DNA from: CAZLMW01 sp964560875 | Lineage (GTDB): Bacteria > Myxococcota_A > UBA9042 | Direction: 5' to 3' | Length of the DNA stretch: 64,000 nt | Assembly: GCA_964560875.1 (NCBI GenBank) | Contig: CAZLMW010000015.1 | Coordinates: 1-64,000 of the forward strand | In this document: positions 24,590-32,352 of the stretch, piece after piece | Layout of the letters: each line of letters starts with the position of its first letter | Position numbering within the stretch: the first letter of the stretch is position 1 | Notes under the pieces: model-generated | Told to the model about the DNA's origin: nothing | Databases searched by the model: none | The model's input: only the letters and a program-made list of their open reading frames with translations | Translations under genes and position numbers: made by a program

Positions 24590-25232
24590 CGTCAGCGGGG
24601 ACCGCTGGGCGGATGAACCGGTCCAGCCGTCGGCCGGGCGGCGACCTCGCGGACTGCTCGCCGTGCGCGACCGCCACTGGCGCTGGCTCTTCGCGGCCGC
24701 CCTGGGCGCTTTGCTGTTCAGCTGCGGCGGGATACTCGCCGCCTGGACACCGGCACCACGACCGCGCGCCCGGCCCACACCACCGTCGCCGCCGCCCGCT
24801 GTCCGTCGCTTCAGCGGCCTGCGCGAGCGCGGCGAGCACCTCTACGTGGCGAACGGATGCTTCGGCTGTCACGGTGACCGCGGCGCCGGAGGTGTGCCCA
24901 ACCCGAACTCGATCCTGGGGTTTGTTCCAGCGCTGCGCGCCTTCGCCGACAAGGTGCTGCTGCATGACGCCGACGAGCGGGCTTGGGTCCTTGACAGGCT
25001 CGTGGCGGACCGCCCCGTCACGGAGCGCGATGCGCGCCCCCATCTACGCCACCCGGCGCGCTTCGCGGTGCGCTATCGGATGTTCAGGGAGTTGATCCGT
25101 AAGGGCAACCCGTCGCCAAGCCGGCACCTGGACCAGCCGCCCCCTCCGCTGAACATGCCGCCCTGGGCCGGGCGCCTTGAGCCCCGCGACATCGACGCGT
25201 TGATGGCGTACCTGCTGAGCCTGTCGCCCTAA
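24576..25232 (+). CDS. Membrane-anchored mono-haem cytochrome c (paralogue 1)
   Basis: 218 aa from ATG 24576, overlapping the regulator gene by 14 bp, so probably the third gene of that operon. One membrane segment lies near residues 36-57 (WLFAAALGALLFSCGGILAAW), followed by a Pro-rich linker. The haem-binding CxxCH is CFGCH (~94), and a distal Met is available in LNMPPWAGRL (~193). VPNPNSILGFVPALRAF and the PPPPLNMP end are shared with the convergent gene at 25229-25909. It is a periplasmic electron carrier; the partner is unknown. The two cytochrome genes are convergent and their stop codons overlap. Confidence 0.9.
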   Translation: MASGSVSGDRWADEPVQPSAGRRPRGLLAVRDRHWRWLFAAALGALLFSCGGILAAWTPAPRPRARPTPPSPPPAVRRFSGLRERGEHLYVANGCFGCHGDRGAGGVPNPNSILGFVPALRAFADKVLLHDADERAWVLDRLVADRPVTERDARPHLRHPARFAVRYRMFRELIRKGNPSPSRHLDQPPPPLNMPPWAGRLEPRDIDALMAYLLSLSP

Positions 25233-25909
25233 TCCTCGTCTTCCCAGTCATACGACTGGAGCAACCAGGCGATAATCGCGTCAACGTCGCGCGCGGAAAG
25301 CTGGCCCTTCCACGCGGGCATGTTCAGCGGCGGCGGCGGGCCGCGGGGATCCTTGCGACCGGCCGGGTTGCCGTCCCGGACCACGCCTTGCACCGCGTTG
25401 TATTGGGCGACGAAGCGCGGCCAGGTGCGGAACGGGGGCGGCTGCTCGTCCGCGTTGGGCGTCTCGCCGGACTCAAGGCGCTCGACGACCAGCTTGGCGT
25501 CCTCTTCATCGAACAGCATCAGCCGGTCGGGCAGCTCGGCCAGGCTGGGCACGGTGCCCTGGATCGAATTCGGGTTCGGCACCCCGCCGCGGCCGTCTGG
25601 ACCGTGACAGGCGCCGCACGCTTTGTTCTTGAACAGCCACTTGCCGCGCGCGGCCAAATCGGCGAAACGGGGCTCAGGCGCGGGCGCCTTCATCGCCGCC
25701 GCGTCCGGCGCCTCGGCTGGCGTCGCGACCTTCGGGTCACCGGCGGTGGGCGCCGTGCTTCCCAAAACCGACGACGCTGGGCCATCGCCGGCGCGCAGGT
25801 ACAGCCAGCCGAGCGCGGACGACAGCCCGACGATAGCCAGCGCGACCAGGCCGACGCGGCCGGTCCGATATGATCGTCGCGAAACAGGGGCATCAGTCAC
25901 GTCACTCAT
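25229..25909 (-). CDS. Membrane-anchored mono-haem cytochrome c (paralogue 2)
   Basis: 226 aa from ATG 25909. An N-terminal membrane segment is at ~18-40 (VGLVALAIVGLSSALGWLYL), with an Ala/Pro linker to ~75. Haem is bound by CGACH (~98) with the likely distal Met in LNMPAWKGQL. It shares VPNPNSIxGxVPxL, a GNPxxxxDxxxPPPPLNMP stretch and a final RDVDAIIAWLL with the cytochrome encoded convergently at 24576-25232, so they are paralogues. It is the last gene of the porin/YtkA/cupredoxin operon. It likely moves electrons to or from the copper-oxidising or cupredoxin components; that is inference from context. Confidence 0.9.
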   Translation of the reverse strand: MSDVTDAPVSRRSYRTGRVGLVALAIVGLSSALGWLYLRAGDGPASSVLGSTAPTAGDPKVATPAEAPDAAAMKAPAPEPRFADLAARGKWLFKNKACGACHGPDGRGGVPNPNSIQGTVPSLAELPDRLMLFDEEDAKLVVERLESGETPNADEQPPPFRTWPRFVAQYNAVQGVVRDGNPAGRKDPRGPPPPLNMPAWKGQLSARDVDAIIAWLLQSYDWEDED

Positions 25910-25952
25910 CGTCGAGCTCCGGTTGAGGTGGGATCGCCGCCGGACAGCGGTG

Positions 25953-26582
25953 TCACTTCTTCAGGCGCGCCGCCACCGTTGCATTGCCACCGGGCTTGAC
26001 AGTGACCTGGACCGGCTTGATCCGGAGCCGCTCGTTCCAGACTTTGAGCGTCCAAGTGCCTGACGGAACGCTGCGCAGGGTCGCCTTGCCGTCGCGGCCC
26101 ACGACCGCGAAGAAGGGGTTTTGCAGCGCCACGATGTACGCGATCATCGACGGATGCATACGGCACAGTTGCGTGTACACGCCGCGTTGCTTGTAGGTGT
26201 ACTTGCGGGTCTCGCCCTTGCCCCAGACGCCGAGGTCGTACTTCTCCTTGTCCGGCGAAAAGACGTTGTGGCCCGTCGCATCGCTGTTGCGGAACATGAC
26301 CGTCGTACCAACCACGATCGGCAGCACGAACGGAACGAACTTCTGGTTCTTCTGATCCATCACCACCGGCTTGCGCGGCGCCGGCCACTTGCCGGTGACC
26401 CGCTCGAGGTAGACCAACGAGTTCCTGATTCGCTTCTTCTTCTTAGCGCTCAGCGTGACGTTGATGATGCCGGTCTTGGCGGTGGCGCACACGGCCGGTG
26501 CGGAGAGCGATAGACAAATGACGATGGTCAGCGCGGCAGTCAGCGCGGCTCCGACTGTGGCGTTGGGCAGTGGGCGGTTCAT
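25953..26582 (-). CDS. Exported cupredoxin-domain protein (plastocyanin/methylamine-utilisation type)
   Basis: 209 aa from ATG 26582, starting a signal peptide ending VCATAKTG. A 45-residue Lys-rich region precedes the cupredoxin fold. Copper ligands can be read in order: His in ATGHNVFSP, then Cys, His and Met in QLCRMHPSMIAYIVAL, the standard C-x(n)-H-x(n)-M loop of type I copper sites. A C-terminal FAVVGRDGKATLRSVPSGTW domain resembles a carboxypeptidase-regulatory-like (Ig-type) domain, as found in methylamine-utilisation plastocyanin-like proteins. It lies 50 bp after the YtkA-like gene and 43 bp before a cytochrome, in one operon. Electron transfer or copper handling in the periplasm is likely. 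Confidence 0.88.
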   Translation of the reverse strand: MNRPLPNATVGAALTAALTIVICLSLSAPAVCATAKTGIINVTLSAKKKKRIRNSLVYLERVTGKWPAPRKPVVMDQKNQKFVPFVLPIVVGTTVMFRNSDATGHNVFSPDKEKYDLGVWGKGETRKYTYKQRGVYTQLCRMHPSMIAYIVALQNPFFAVVGRDGKATLRSVPSGTWTLKVWNERLRIKPVQVTVKPGGNATVAARLKK

Positions 26583-26632
26583 TGTTTGCTCCGTTGGCGC
26601 GCGGAATCCACGCGTGGTTGATGCGGTCTGAG

Positions 26633-27055
26633 TCAGTGGCCCGAGATGACGACGGGGAAGGACTTGGTGACGGTTTCGCCAGCGTCGTCGAACGCAAAAT
26701 CGACGCGGTACGAGCCGCCGGCAAGCGCCTTGGTCGTCGTCCAGACGCCCGGGTCGCCCGCCGCCAGGGGCAGGACCTCGTGCAGGCTCCCACCGGCGGT
26801 TTGGGTGATGGTCGCCTCGGGTTTGATCGCGCCAGCCGGCTGGCCGTCCCTCGTCACAGTGAAGCTGTAGGTCAGCTTGTTGCCCGGGTGCAGCTCGTTT
26901 GGCGTAATCTTCATCGCGACCGCCCAACTGCCCGCGTCCGTCGCGTCCGTCGGGAAGCTGTGGTCGTAGCAGCCCGCGCCGGCGAGCAGGGCGATGACGA
27001 CGACGCCAACGCTCGTCGTGAGCCGCTGAGCGGTTCGGTTGGTGATGGGCTTCAT
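26633..27055 (-). CDS. YtkA-like lipoprotein
   Basis: 140 aa from ATG 27055. The lipoprotein signal ends LLAGAGC. The mature part is an immunoglobulin-like beta fold with WAVAMKITPNELHPGNKLTY, VTRDGQPA, a PLAAGDPGVWTTT turn and the closing GGSYRVDFAFDDAGETVTKS. This is the pattern of YtkA/FixH-type domains, which often accompany periplasmic copper or cytochrome genes. It is 44 bp downstream of the haem-binding porin-like gene and 50 bp upstream of the cupredoxin gene on the same strand. No metal ligands stand out in the mature domain. Confidence 0.8.
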   Translation of the reverse strand: MKPITNRTAQRLTTSVGVVVIALLAGAGCYDHSFPTDATDAGSWAVAMKITPNELHPGNKLTYSFTVTRDGQPAGAIKPEATITQTAGGSLHEVLPLAAGDPGVWTTTKALAGGSYRVDFAFDDAGETVTKSFPVVISGH

Positions 27056-27099
27056 CTCGGTCTCCTTGGCACACGGGGGCTGTGGTGCATGGGGCAGCG

Positions 27100-28482
27100 T
27101 CAGAACGCGGTGGAGAGCGCGAATGAGGCGCCTTCGAACTCGAAGTGGCCACCGGGGTTCTGGGCCAGATTGGCCATCGCGCGCAGCGACACGTTGGCCC
27201 GCATCAGCACGTTGGCTCCGACGAGCGTGCGCTGAGCGTTGCCTGTCTCCTCGTCCGGCCACTGCTGCAGGAAGTGCTCGTAGCGACCGGTCGCCACCAG
27301 CCAGGGCCAGATCACCCAATCGGCCTGCGCGAAGATGCCGCGGAGGCTGCCGTTGCGCTGGTCTCCGAAGCTGGGCCGCTCATGCTCCTGCACGAAAATC
27401 GCGGCGACGAGATTGATGTCACCGAGCATCGCATTGACGTCCACACCGGCGCGCCAGAAGCGATCACTCTGGGTCTGTGTGCCACCCGCCGGGTCGCCGA
27501 ACGTCGCGAAGCCGCTGTAGCCGAAACCGCCGAGCAACACCGACCATTCCGCCCATGGGTGCGACGACTTCGCGCCACCGATGCCGTCAAGCCGCATGCC
27601 GCCGAGCTTGTAGTCGACGCGGCCATAGAAGTCCTTGGCGCGGTTGCCGAGGTTGCTGCTGCCCTCCACGGCGCCCGCTACGTACCCCAGCCGACCGCTC
27701 GCGAGCACGCCGCTGAGTTCCACGCCGGTCTGTTCAGGCTCGGGCGACCAGGCGTTGCCACCGAACGCCACGGTGGTGCTGAGAAGATTGTGTCCCGTCA
27801 GGTTGCGGTGCACGCTGAAGCTGTTCAGGACCGGCTCGAAGCTGCCGACGCGGACCAGCAACGCGGGGGTTTCGAAGGGGCGGAAAATCACGTTGGGGCG
27901 TTCCAACTCGACGTCCGCCCCGTCGGTGGTCGCCGCCACCTCGAGCTTGGCGAACCAGCTGAGCATCTTGCCGGCCGTTCCGGCCGTAAAAAGCGCCGCT
28001 CCCGGGCGGCTGAATTCGATCCCGAGCGGCTCGTTGTGGTCGTCCGGCGCCCCGCCGGTCTGGCGTGGCACAGCGGCCAATCCGCCATGCGCGTGGCCAC
28101 CGCCCAGCTCGCTTGTGAGCTTGGCCTTTTGCACGATTTGAAACGCTACGGGCACCGCACCGGGGATATCGCCGGGCATCACCGCGTTGGGAAACAGTTT
28201 GCGGTGCACCTTGTGGCCGAGCGCGAGCGGCTCGTCCTGGTTCGAGCCTTCCTCGTCGGCGCCGGGGAACCGGTAGCCGTTGCGGCGAAACGCCTCTCCG
28301 AACGGATTCAGCTTCGGAAACGCGGTGTGGCACGTCTGGCAGCTGGTCTCGTACTTGCGGGCGAACACGGGTATGGCGGCGGCTGGGGCCGGTACGATCA
28401 GCGCCGCGATGTACAGGACGGCGGCCGCCAAGACGGTTGTCGTGTGGCTGGCACGCCAGCGGTGCGTGAGACGGGCGTTCAT
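27100..28482 (-). CDS. Haem-binding outer-membrane porin-like protein
   Basis: 460 aa from ATG 28482, preceded by a strong CAGGAGG Shine-Dalgarno. The signal peptide ends PAPAAAIP, and the mature N-terminus immediately carries a c-type haem motif, CQTCH, in FARKYETSCQTCHTAFPKL. The rest reads as a 16-strand-like barrel: alternating aromatic strands, Gly/Asp turns and a terminal Phe (SFALSTAF). A His-rich loop (GGGHAHGG) is at ~150. Such proteins, with one haem at the mouth of a barrel, occur near cytochromes and metal genes and are thought to move electrons or substrate across the outer membrane. It is first in an operon with YtkA-like, cupredoxin and cytochrome genes. Confidence 0.85.
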   Translation of the reverse strand: MNARLTHRWRASHTTTVLAAAVLYIAALIVPAPAAAIPVFARKYETSCQTCHTAFPKLNPFGEAFRRNGYRFPGADEEGSNQDEPLALGHKVHRKLFPNAVMPGDIPGAVPVAFQIVQKAKLTSELGGGHAHGGLAAVPRQTGGAPDDHNEPLGIEFSRPGAALFTAGTAGKMLSWFAKLEVAATTDGADVELERPNVIFRPFETPALLVRVGSFEPVLNSFSVHRNLTGHNLLSTTVAFGGNAWSPEPEQTGVELSGVLASGRLGYVAGAVEGSSNLGNRAKDFYGRVDYKLGGMRLDGIGGAKSSHPWAEWSVLLGGFGYSGFATFGDPAGGTQTQSDRFWRAGVDVNAMLGDINLVAAIFVQEHERPSFGDQRNGSLRGIFAQADWVIWPWLVATGRYEHFLQQWPDEETGNAQRTLVGANVLMRANVSLRAMANLAQNPGGHFEFEGASFALSTAF

Positions 28483-28782
28483 GGTCGGCCTCCTGTGGCG
28501 GCGAGCGCCGCGATTCACCTCCCTTGATTGCAAGCTCCAATCCAATCCGAATTGATTCAATTCAACCTGTGGATTTCAATGTTAAAAATGGCAGCAGCGC
28601 GGGCGCAATCAGCGGCCTGCCGTCGCAAGGGTGCGACGGGCGCGTGCGCCCGGATCTCGAACCTGCGACAGGTCACCAACCGCCTGAAAGTGCTGATATT
28701 TATCTGTTTGAATGCGCTGATGTCGGCGCTTGAGTCCGACAGGCATCGCAGATCTGCGACGTGCTCCCAGCTCGGGGCCGAG
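28483..28782. other. Regulatory gap between the porin operon and the upstream regulator gene
   Basis: Three hundred bases, noticeably more AT-rich near 28540-28590 than the flanks. It holds the ribosome-binding site of the porin gene (28488-28497) and one candidate sigma-54 promoter (28529-28544). No gene is evident. Confidence 0.5.
28529..28544 (-). promoter_or_regulatory. Candidate sigma-54 promoter for the porin/cupredoxin/cytochrome operon
   Basis: Minus-strand TGGATTGGAGCTTGCA has the invariant GG and GC at -24/-12 spacing and a perfect TTGCA -12 box; the -24 element is weaker than TGGCACG. The predicted start is ~36 bases before ATG 28482. A sigma-54 activator gene ends 240 bp upstream. 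Confidence 0.4.
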
Positions 28783-30180
28783 CTATTCCGCGCTGTCCGC
28801 GTCGGCGTAGCGGGCGAGCCGGTACAGCAGCGCGTGTCGCGGCATGCCGAGGTAGCGCGCCGTGGCCGATCGGTTGCCTTCGTGCCGCGCCAACGCTCTT
28901 TCGATGATTTCACGCTCAAGCGCCTTGAGCACGAAGGGGCGCTCGGGCAAGATCAGTTCGCCGGGCATGAGCAAACCCTTGGGTGCCACCTGGGTCGCCT
29001 CGCGGACCTCGGCGGTGGGCGAAGCGTGGGCGACCAGGTCGGTTAGGTCGAGAAAAGGACCCCGCCGGAGCAGGACCATGCGGTGGATGGTGTTGCGAAG
29101 CTCGCGGACGTTGCCCGGCCAGCGCAAGAGCTCCAGCGCCTTGAGCAGCGCCTCGCTCATGCCGATGGGTTCGTCGCTTACGCTCGCCAGGAAGTGACGG
29201 GCGAGGCATTCGATGTCCCCTGGGCGCTCGCGCAGCGGAGGGACGCGCAGCGGCACCACGGAGAGGCGATGATAGAGGTCTTCGCGGAAGCGGCCCGCGG
29301 CGACCTCCGCGGGGAGCTCCCGGTTCGTCGCAGCGACGACACGCGCATCCACCGCGATGCTACCGCCGCCGAGTCGGTCGACCACCGACTCCTCGAGCAC
29401 CCGCAGGATCTTGGGCTGCAGCGGCAGCGGCAGCTCACCGATCTCATCGAGCAGCAGTGTGCCGCCGCGGGCGCGCTCGAACTTGCCGCGGCGGGCCCGG
29501 TCCGCGCCCGTATACGCGCCTTTGTCATGCCCGAACAGCTCGGCCTCGAGCAGATTCCCTGGTAGCGCCGCGCAGTTGACGGCCACGAACGGCCCCTTGC
29601 GCCCGCTGCGGGTGTGCAGACGACGCGCGAAGAGCTCCTTGCCGGTGCCGCTCTCACCGCTGAGCAGCACCGCGACGTCGGCCGACGCGATTCGGTCGAT
29701 CGCGTCGACGAGCTGCTCGATCTGCGGGCTGCGGCCGACGATCAGCGGCGCTTCATCTCTTTCGTCGCGGCGCGGCGCTGGAGCTGTGGGTTGGAGCGCA
29801 CGCAAGATCCGCGCCTTGAACTCCGCCCGCCGAAACGGCTTGGTGATGTAGTCGACCGCGCCGAGCGTCACCGCCTCCGCGGCTTGCTCGACGGTGCCGT
29901 AGGCCGTGACGATGACGACGCGCGTCGCGGCGCTGCAGCCTCGCGCTGCGTCCAGCACCTGCAAGCCGTCGGCGCCCGGCATCTTGATGTCGGTCACAAC
30001 CAGGTCGAAAGGGGCATCATGTTTCGCGGCCGCACGCAGCGCCGCGATCGCGTCATCTCCGCGGGCGGCAACGGTGCACGCGAGGCCTTGCTCCTCCAGG
30101 TTGAAACGCAAGACCGCGCGCAGGCTCTCGTCGTCCTCAGCGACGAGAGCGCGTCGACTCAGCGCGCCTTGGTCAGCCAT
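28783..30180 (-). CDS. NtrC-family sigma-54-dependent response regulator
   Basis: 465 aa from ATG 30180, overlapping the kinase stop by eight bases. The receiver domain has EDD at ~15-17, phospho-acceptor Asp in LVVTDIKMPGADG and Lys in YITKPF. The AAA+ domain has GESGTGKELFARRLH, GAYTGA (a known variant of GAFTGA), GGTLLLDEIGEL and WPGNVRELRN. The Fis-like DNA-binding end is NRSATARYLGMPRHALLYRL. It would turn on sigma-54 promoters under control of the kinase just upstream. The neighbouring candidate promoters at 28529 and 32014 are natural targets; the latter would make the operon autoregulated. Confidence 0.95.
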   Translation of the reverse strand: MADQGALSRRALVAEDDESLRAVLRFNLEEQGLACTVAARGDDAIAALRAAAKHDAPFDLVVTDIKMPGADGLQVLDAARGCSAATRVVIVTAYGTVEQAAEAVTLGAVDYITKPFRRAEFKARILRALQPTAPAPRRDERDEAPLIVGRSPQIEQLVDAIDRIASADVAVLLSGESGTGKELFARRLHTRSGRKGPFVAVNCAALPGNLLEAELFGHDKGAYTGADRARRGKFERARGGTLLLDEIGELPLPLQPKILRVLEESVVDRLGGGSIAVDARVVAATNRELPAEVAAGRFREDLYHRLSVVPLRVPPLRERPGDIECLARHFLASVSDEPIGMSEALLKALELLRWPGNVRELRNTIHRMVLLRRGPFLDLTDLVAHASPTAEVREATQVAPKGLLMPGELILPERPFVLKALEREIIERALARHEGNRSATARYLGMPRHALLYRLARYADADSAE

Positions 30181-31267
30181 CCAGACGCCCTCCGGGCAGC
30201 TCGAGGTGAAAGACGGTTCCACCACTCGCGCGAGCGGTGTGGTGGAGTCTACCACCCAGGCCGGCCGCGAGGCTCGCCGCGATCGCGAGCCCCAGGCCGG
30301 TCCCACCGTCTGTAGAGGTGACGTAGGGATCGTAGATCGACGCCCCGAGCGCCGGATCGACGCCGCCCCCGTCGTCGCTGACGTGCAGCATCACCGAGCC
30401 ATCGGGCTGGCGGTGTGCGCCGACCTCGACACGCCCGCCAGGGGCTGCCGCGATCGCGTTGGTGACCAGGTTGGTCAAGATCTGTGTGACGTGATCCGGA
30501 TCGCCATGAGCCCAGAGCGGATTGCCGGGCCTCGACTCCCCGCTCTCGGACGCCGCACACGGCGTCTGGCCCAGCTCGACGTCCGCGCTCATGGCAGGCG
30601 GCTGCATCAGCGCGACAACATGCGCGATCGACTTGCCGACATCGACGTTGCCAAGGCGTGCCGCGGCCGGGCGCGCGAAGGCCATGAACTGCGCGATCAC
30701 GCGGTCGAGCCGCTCGATTTCCCGGACGCCGACATCCGCCATCTCCGCAGCCGGCGAGTCGGTGGGGACGGCGCCCGCAAGAATCTCGATCGCCCCCTGG
30801 ATCCCGCCGAGCGGGTTGCGGATCTCGTGCGCGATCCCACGCGCCAGGTGTGCCACGCTCGCTGATCGCGCGGCCCGCTCCTCCGCCCTCGACCGCTCGA
30901 TCGCCTCGCTCGCGGCCTCCACGGCTGTGGCGCGCTGTCGGTCGACCAGCGTGCCGGCGATGGCGCCGATCACCAGATACATCAACAGCTCGGCCGCTTT
31001 GTCGACCGCGCTGGCCGGATCCCGGTGCCCCGGTATCAGGAACGCGTGCGGCAGGTACAAGAGAATGGTGGCAAGCGACACGACCAGTCCGCCGCGTAGG
31101 CCCCACTGCAGCGCGCCCCAGCAGACCGGGATGTAGTAGAGGCGGCGCAGGATGTCGTGGTGCAGGACGCGCTCGGTGCCGATCAGGTAGTGCCCGGCGG
31201 TGATGCCGACCAGCAACAATGCGACCGCAAGTCGCGCGCGGCGTTGCTGGATCGCGTCGTCGTTCAC
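30173..31267 (-). CDS. Histidine kinase with a membrane-embedded sensor
   Basis: 364 aa from GTG 31267, which overlaps the TGA of the DUF3347-like gene as GTGA. This is the best start, since further upstream the frame runs antisense to that gene in low-complexity sequence. Residues 10-110 form four hydrophobic segments with very short loops (RLAVALLLVGITAGHYLIG, IPVCWGALQWGLRGGLVVSL, ELLMYLVIGAIAGTLV). There is therefore no periplasmic sensor domain. HisKA has the His in ARGIAHEIRNPLGGIQGAIE, and HATPase_c has NLVTNAIAAAPGG, DDGGGV and GGTGLGLAIA. The signal may be sensed in the membrane or passed on by the co-translated secreted protein upstream. Confidence 0.92.
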   Translation of the reverse strand: MNDDAIQQRRARLAVALLLVGITAGHYLIGTERVLHHDILRRLYYIPVCWGALQWGLRGGLVVSLATILLYLPHAFLIPGHRDPASAVDKAAELLMYLVIGAIAGTLVDRQRATAVEAASEAIERSRAEERAARSASVAHLARGIAHEIRNPLGGIQGAIEILAGAVPTDSPAAEMADVGVREIERLDRVIAQFMAFARPAAARLGNVDVGKSIAHVVALMQPPAMSADVELGQTPCAASESGESRPGNPLWAHGDPDHVTQILTNLVTNAIAAAPGGRVEVGAHRQPDGSVMLHVSDDGGGVDPALGASIYDPYVTSTDGGTGLGLAIAASLAAGLGGRLHHTARASGGTVFHLELPGGRLDG

Positions 31268-31950
31268 GGCGCGAGCTTGATCCTGTGGCCGCACGCGAGC
31301 ATGCGCTTGCCCATGTAAGGATTGGCCATCGGACCCTTCAGCTGCAGCCATTTCCCGTAGCCGGCCGCCATGGGGCACTGGTACGTATTGAGCCCCGCCG
31401 CACCGGCCTTGCTGGCCGCGAGCAAGCCGATCAGCGCCTTGGAAAGGTCGCCGAAGTGGCCGCGCATCTCTTTGATACCCTTCGCCTTTGCTGCTGCTGC
31501 TGCGGCGCGCCTTGACGCCTTGACGGACCCCGGCGGTCCTGCTCGATCCGGCCATGTCACGGTGGTGAACGCCCGCGCCGCGCGCCGCGCTGCGGCCTCA
31601 TCATCGGCGGCGAGCGCCTCGCGCAGCGTCTCGTAGATGCCGAGCGGCGCGGCGTACGTCGGGTGCGCCTTGTGCGCCTTGTGCCCGCTGTGCCCGTTGT
31701 GCTCCTTGTGCTCCTTGTGCCCCTTGTGCCCCTTGTGCCCCTTGTGCCCCTTGTGCCCCTTGTGCTCCTTGTGCTCCTTGTGCTCCTTGTGCCCCTTGTC
31801 GCCGTTCGCACGATGGCTGGCGCCGCGCTCGTGCTGCGGGTCTTTGCCCGCACCGCAGCGAGCCGCATCGCCCTGAGGGCAGAGCGCGACCGCTGGGAAC
31901 GTCCAAAGGACCAGCACGGTGCCGGCGAGAAAGGTCGGTGTTTTCAGCAT
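31264..31950 (-). CDS. Secreted DUF3347-like protein with His/Lys repeats
   Basis: 228 aa from ATG 31950. A signal peptide (MLKTPTFLAGTVLVLWTFPAVA) is followed by ~45 residues of repeated GHK/EHK units (residues ~45-95), then a helical DUF3347-like domain ending in YQCPMAAGYGKWLQL and NPYMGKRMLACGH. DUF3347 domains occur at the end of copper-efflux adaptors, and one is at the end of the CusB-like protein in this window. The Cys/Met/His content and the His-Lys tract suggest a periplasmic copper-binding protein. It is the first gene of an operon with a histidine kinase and NtrC-type regulator and overlaps the kinase start. A sensing role is my inference. Confidence 0.82.
   Translation of the reverse strand: MLKTPTFLAGTVLVLWTFPAVALCPQGDAARCGAGKDPQHERGASHRANGDKGHKEHKEHKEHKGHKGHKGHKGHKGHKEHKEHNGHSGHKAHKAHPTYAAPLGIYETLREALAADDEAAARRAARAFTTVTWPDRAGPPGSVKASRRAAAAAAKAKGIKEMRGHFGDLSKALIGLLAASKAGAAGLNTYQCPMAAGYGKWLQLKGPMANPYMGKRMLACGHRIKLAP
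31668..31800 (-). repeat. Tandem 9-bp repeat coding GHK/EHK units
   Basis: About fifteen near-identical 9-bp units of the form (G/E)-H-K (plus-strand CTTGTGCCC or CTTGTGCTC) run in tandem inside the DUF3347-like gene. They give a His/Lys-rich, probably metal-binding tract. The length is likely to vary between strains by slippage. Confidence 0.9.
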
Positions 31951-32013
31951 GGAAGACTCCAAATTGGTACGCGACCAACCCCGAGCGGCCGGCCGACTGT
32001 CCCCACGTCGGTG

Positions 32014-32029
32014 AGCAAGCTTCGCGCCA
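32014..32029 (-). promoter_or_regulatory. Candidate sigma-54 promoter for the DUF3347/kinase/regulator operon
   Basis: Minus-strand TGGCGCGAAGCTTGCT differs from the -24/-12 consensus TGGCACGN4TTGCW at one position. It lies 64 bp before ATG 31950, giving a ~50-base leader. This is the best sigma-54 match I found in the window. Confidence 0.55.
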
Positions 32030-32156
32030 AACCCGAGATTTCTCGCACAACGTGCGGACTCGAAAGGCTTTAACGCATATGAGCACGACGGCGGACCCGG
32101 GTCGGAATCGCTGTTTGTGGTGGATGGTCGTGGTCGCATGTCGAAAATCCTACAGT

Positions 32157-32348
32157 TCATGTCGAGAAACCATCAGCCGCGACCAGGGACAAGAGCCAGC
32201 CGGCCGCGTGCAGGAAGATGCGTTCGGCCGCCCGGCAGCCGTCCGAGCAGCCAAACCCGTGGTAGTACACGTCCGCAGCGAACGCCACGACGACCGCGCT
32301 CCAGTCGAGCGGGCGGACCCAGCGAGGCGGCTTCGGCGTGGCGCTCAA
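32157..32348 (-). CDS. Small membrane-associated hypothetical protein
   Basis: 63 aa from TTG 32348, four bases after the stop of the upstream membrane-protein gene, which suggests coupling. The sequence contains a hydrophobic helix (DWSAVVVAFAADVYYHGFG), two Cys in GCSDGCRAAE and a second helix (LHAAGWLLSLVAAD). The end of the operon, a rare start codon and the short length leave doubt, but the composition is unlike random antisense frames. No family is recognised. Confidence 0.45.
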   Translation of the reverse strand: MSATPKPPRWVRPLDWSAVVVAFAADVYYHGFGCSDGCRAAERIFLHAAGWLLSLVAADGFST

Positions 32349-32352
32349 CAGG

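Noticed and set aside
27145..28527. Open frame of 460 codons on the plus strand opposite the haem-binding porin-like gene
   Set aside because: The minus strand has the signal peptide, CxxCH, barrel strands and terminal Phe; this frame is an antisense shadow rich in His, Arg and Ala.
31668..31800. CRISPR-like array
   Set aside because: The repeat unit is 9 bp without spacers and lies in frame inside a coding region, giving GHK/EHK units.
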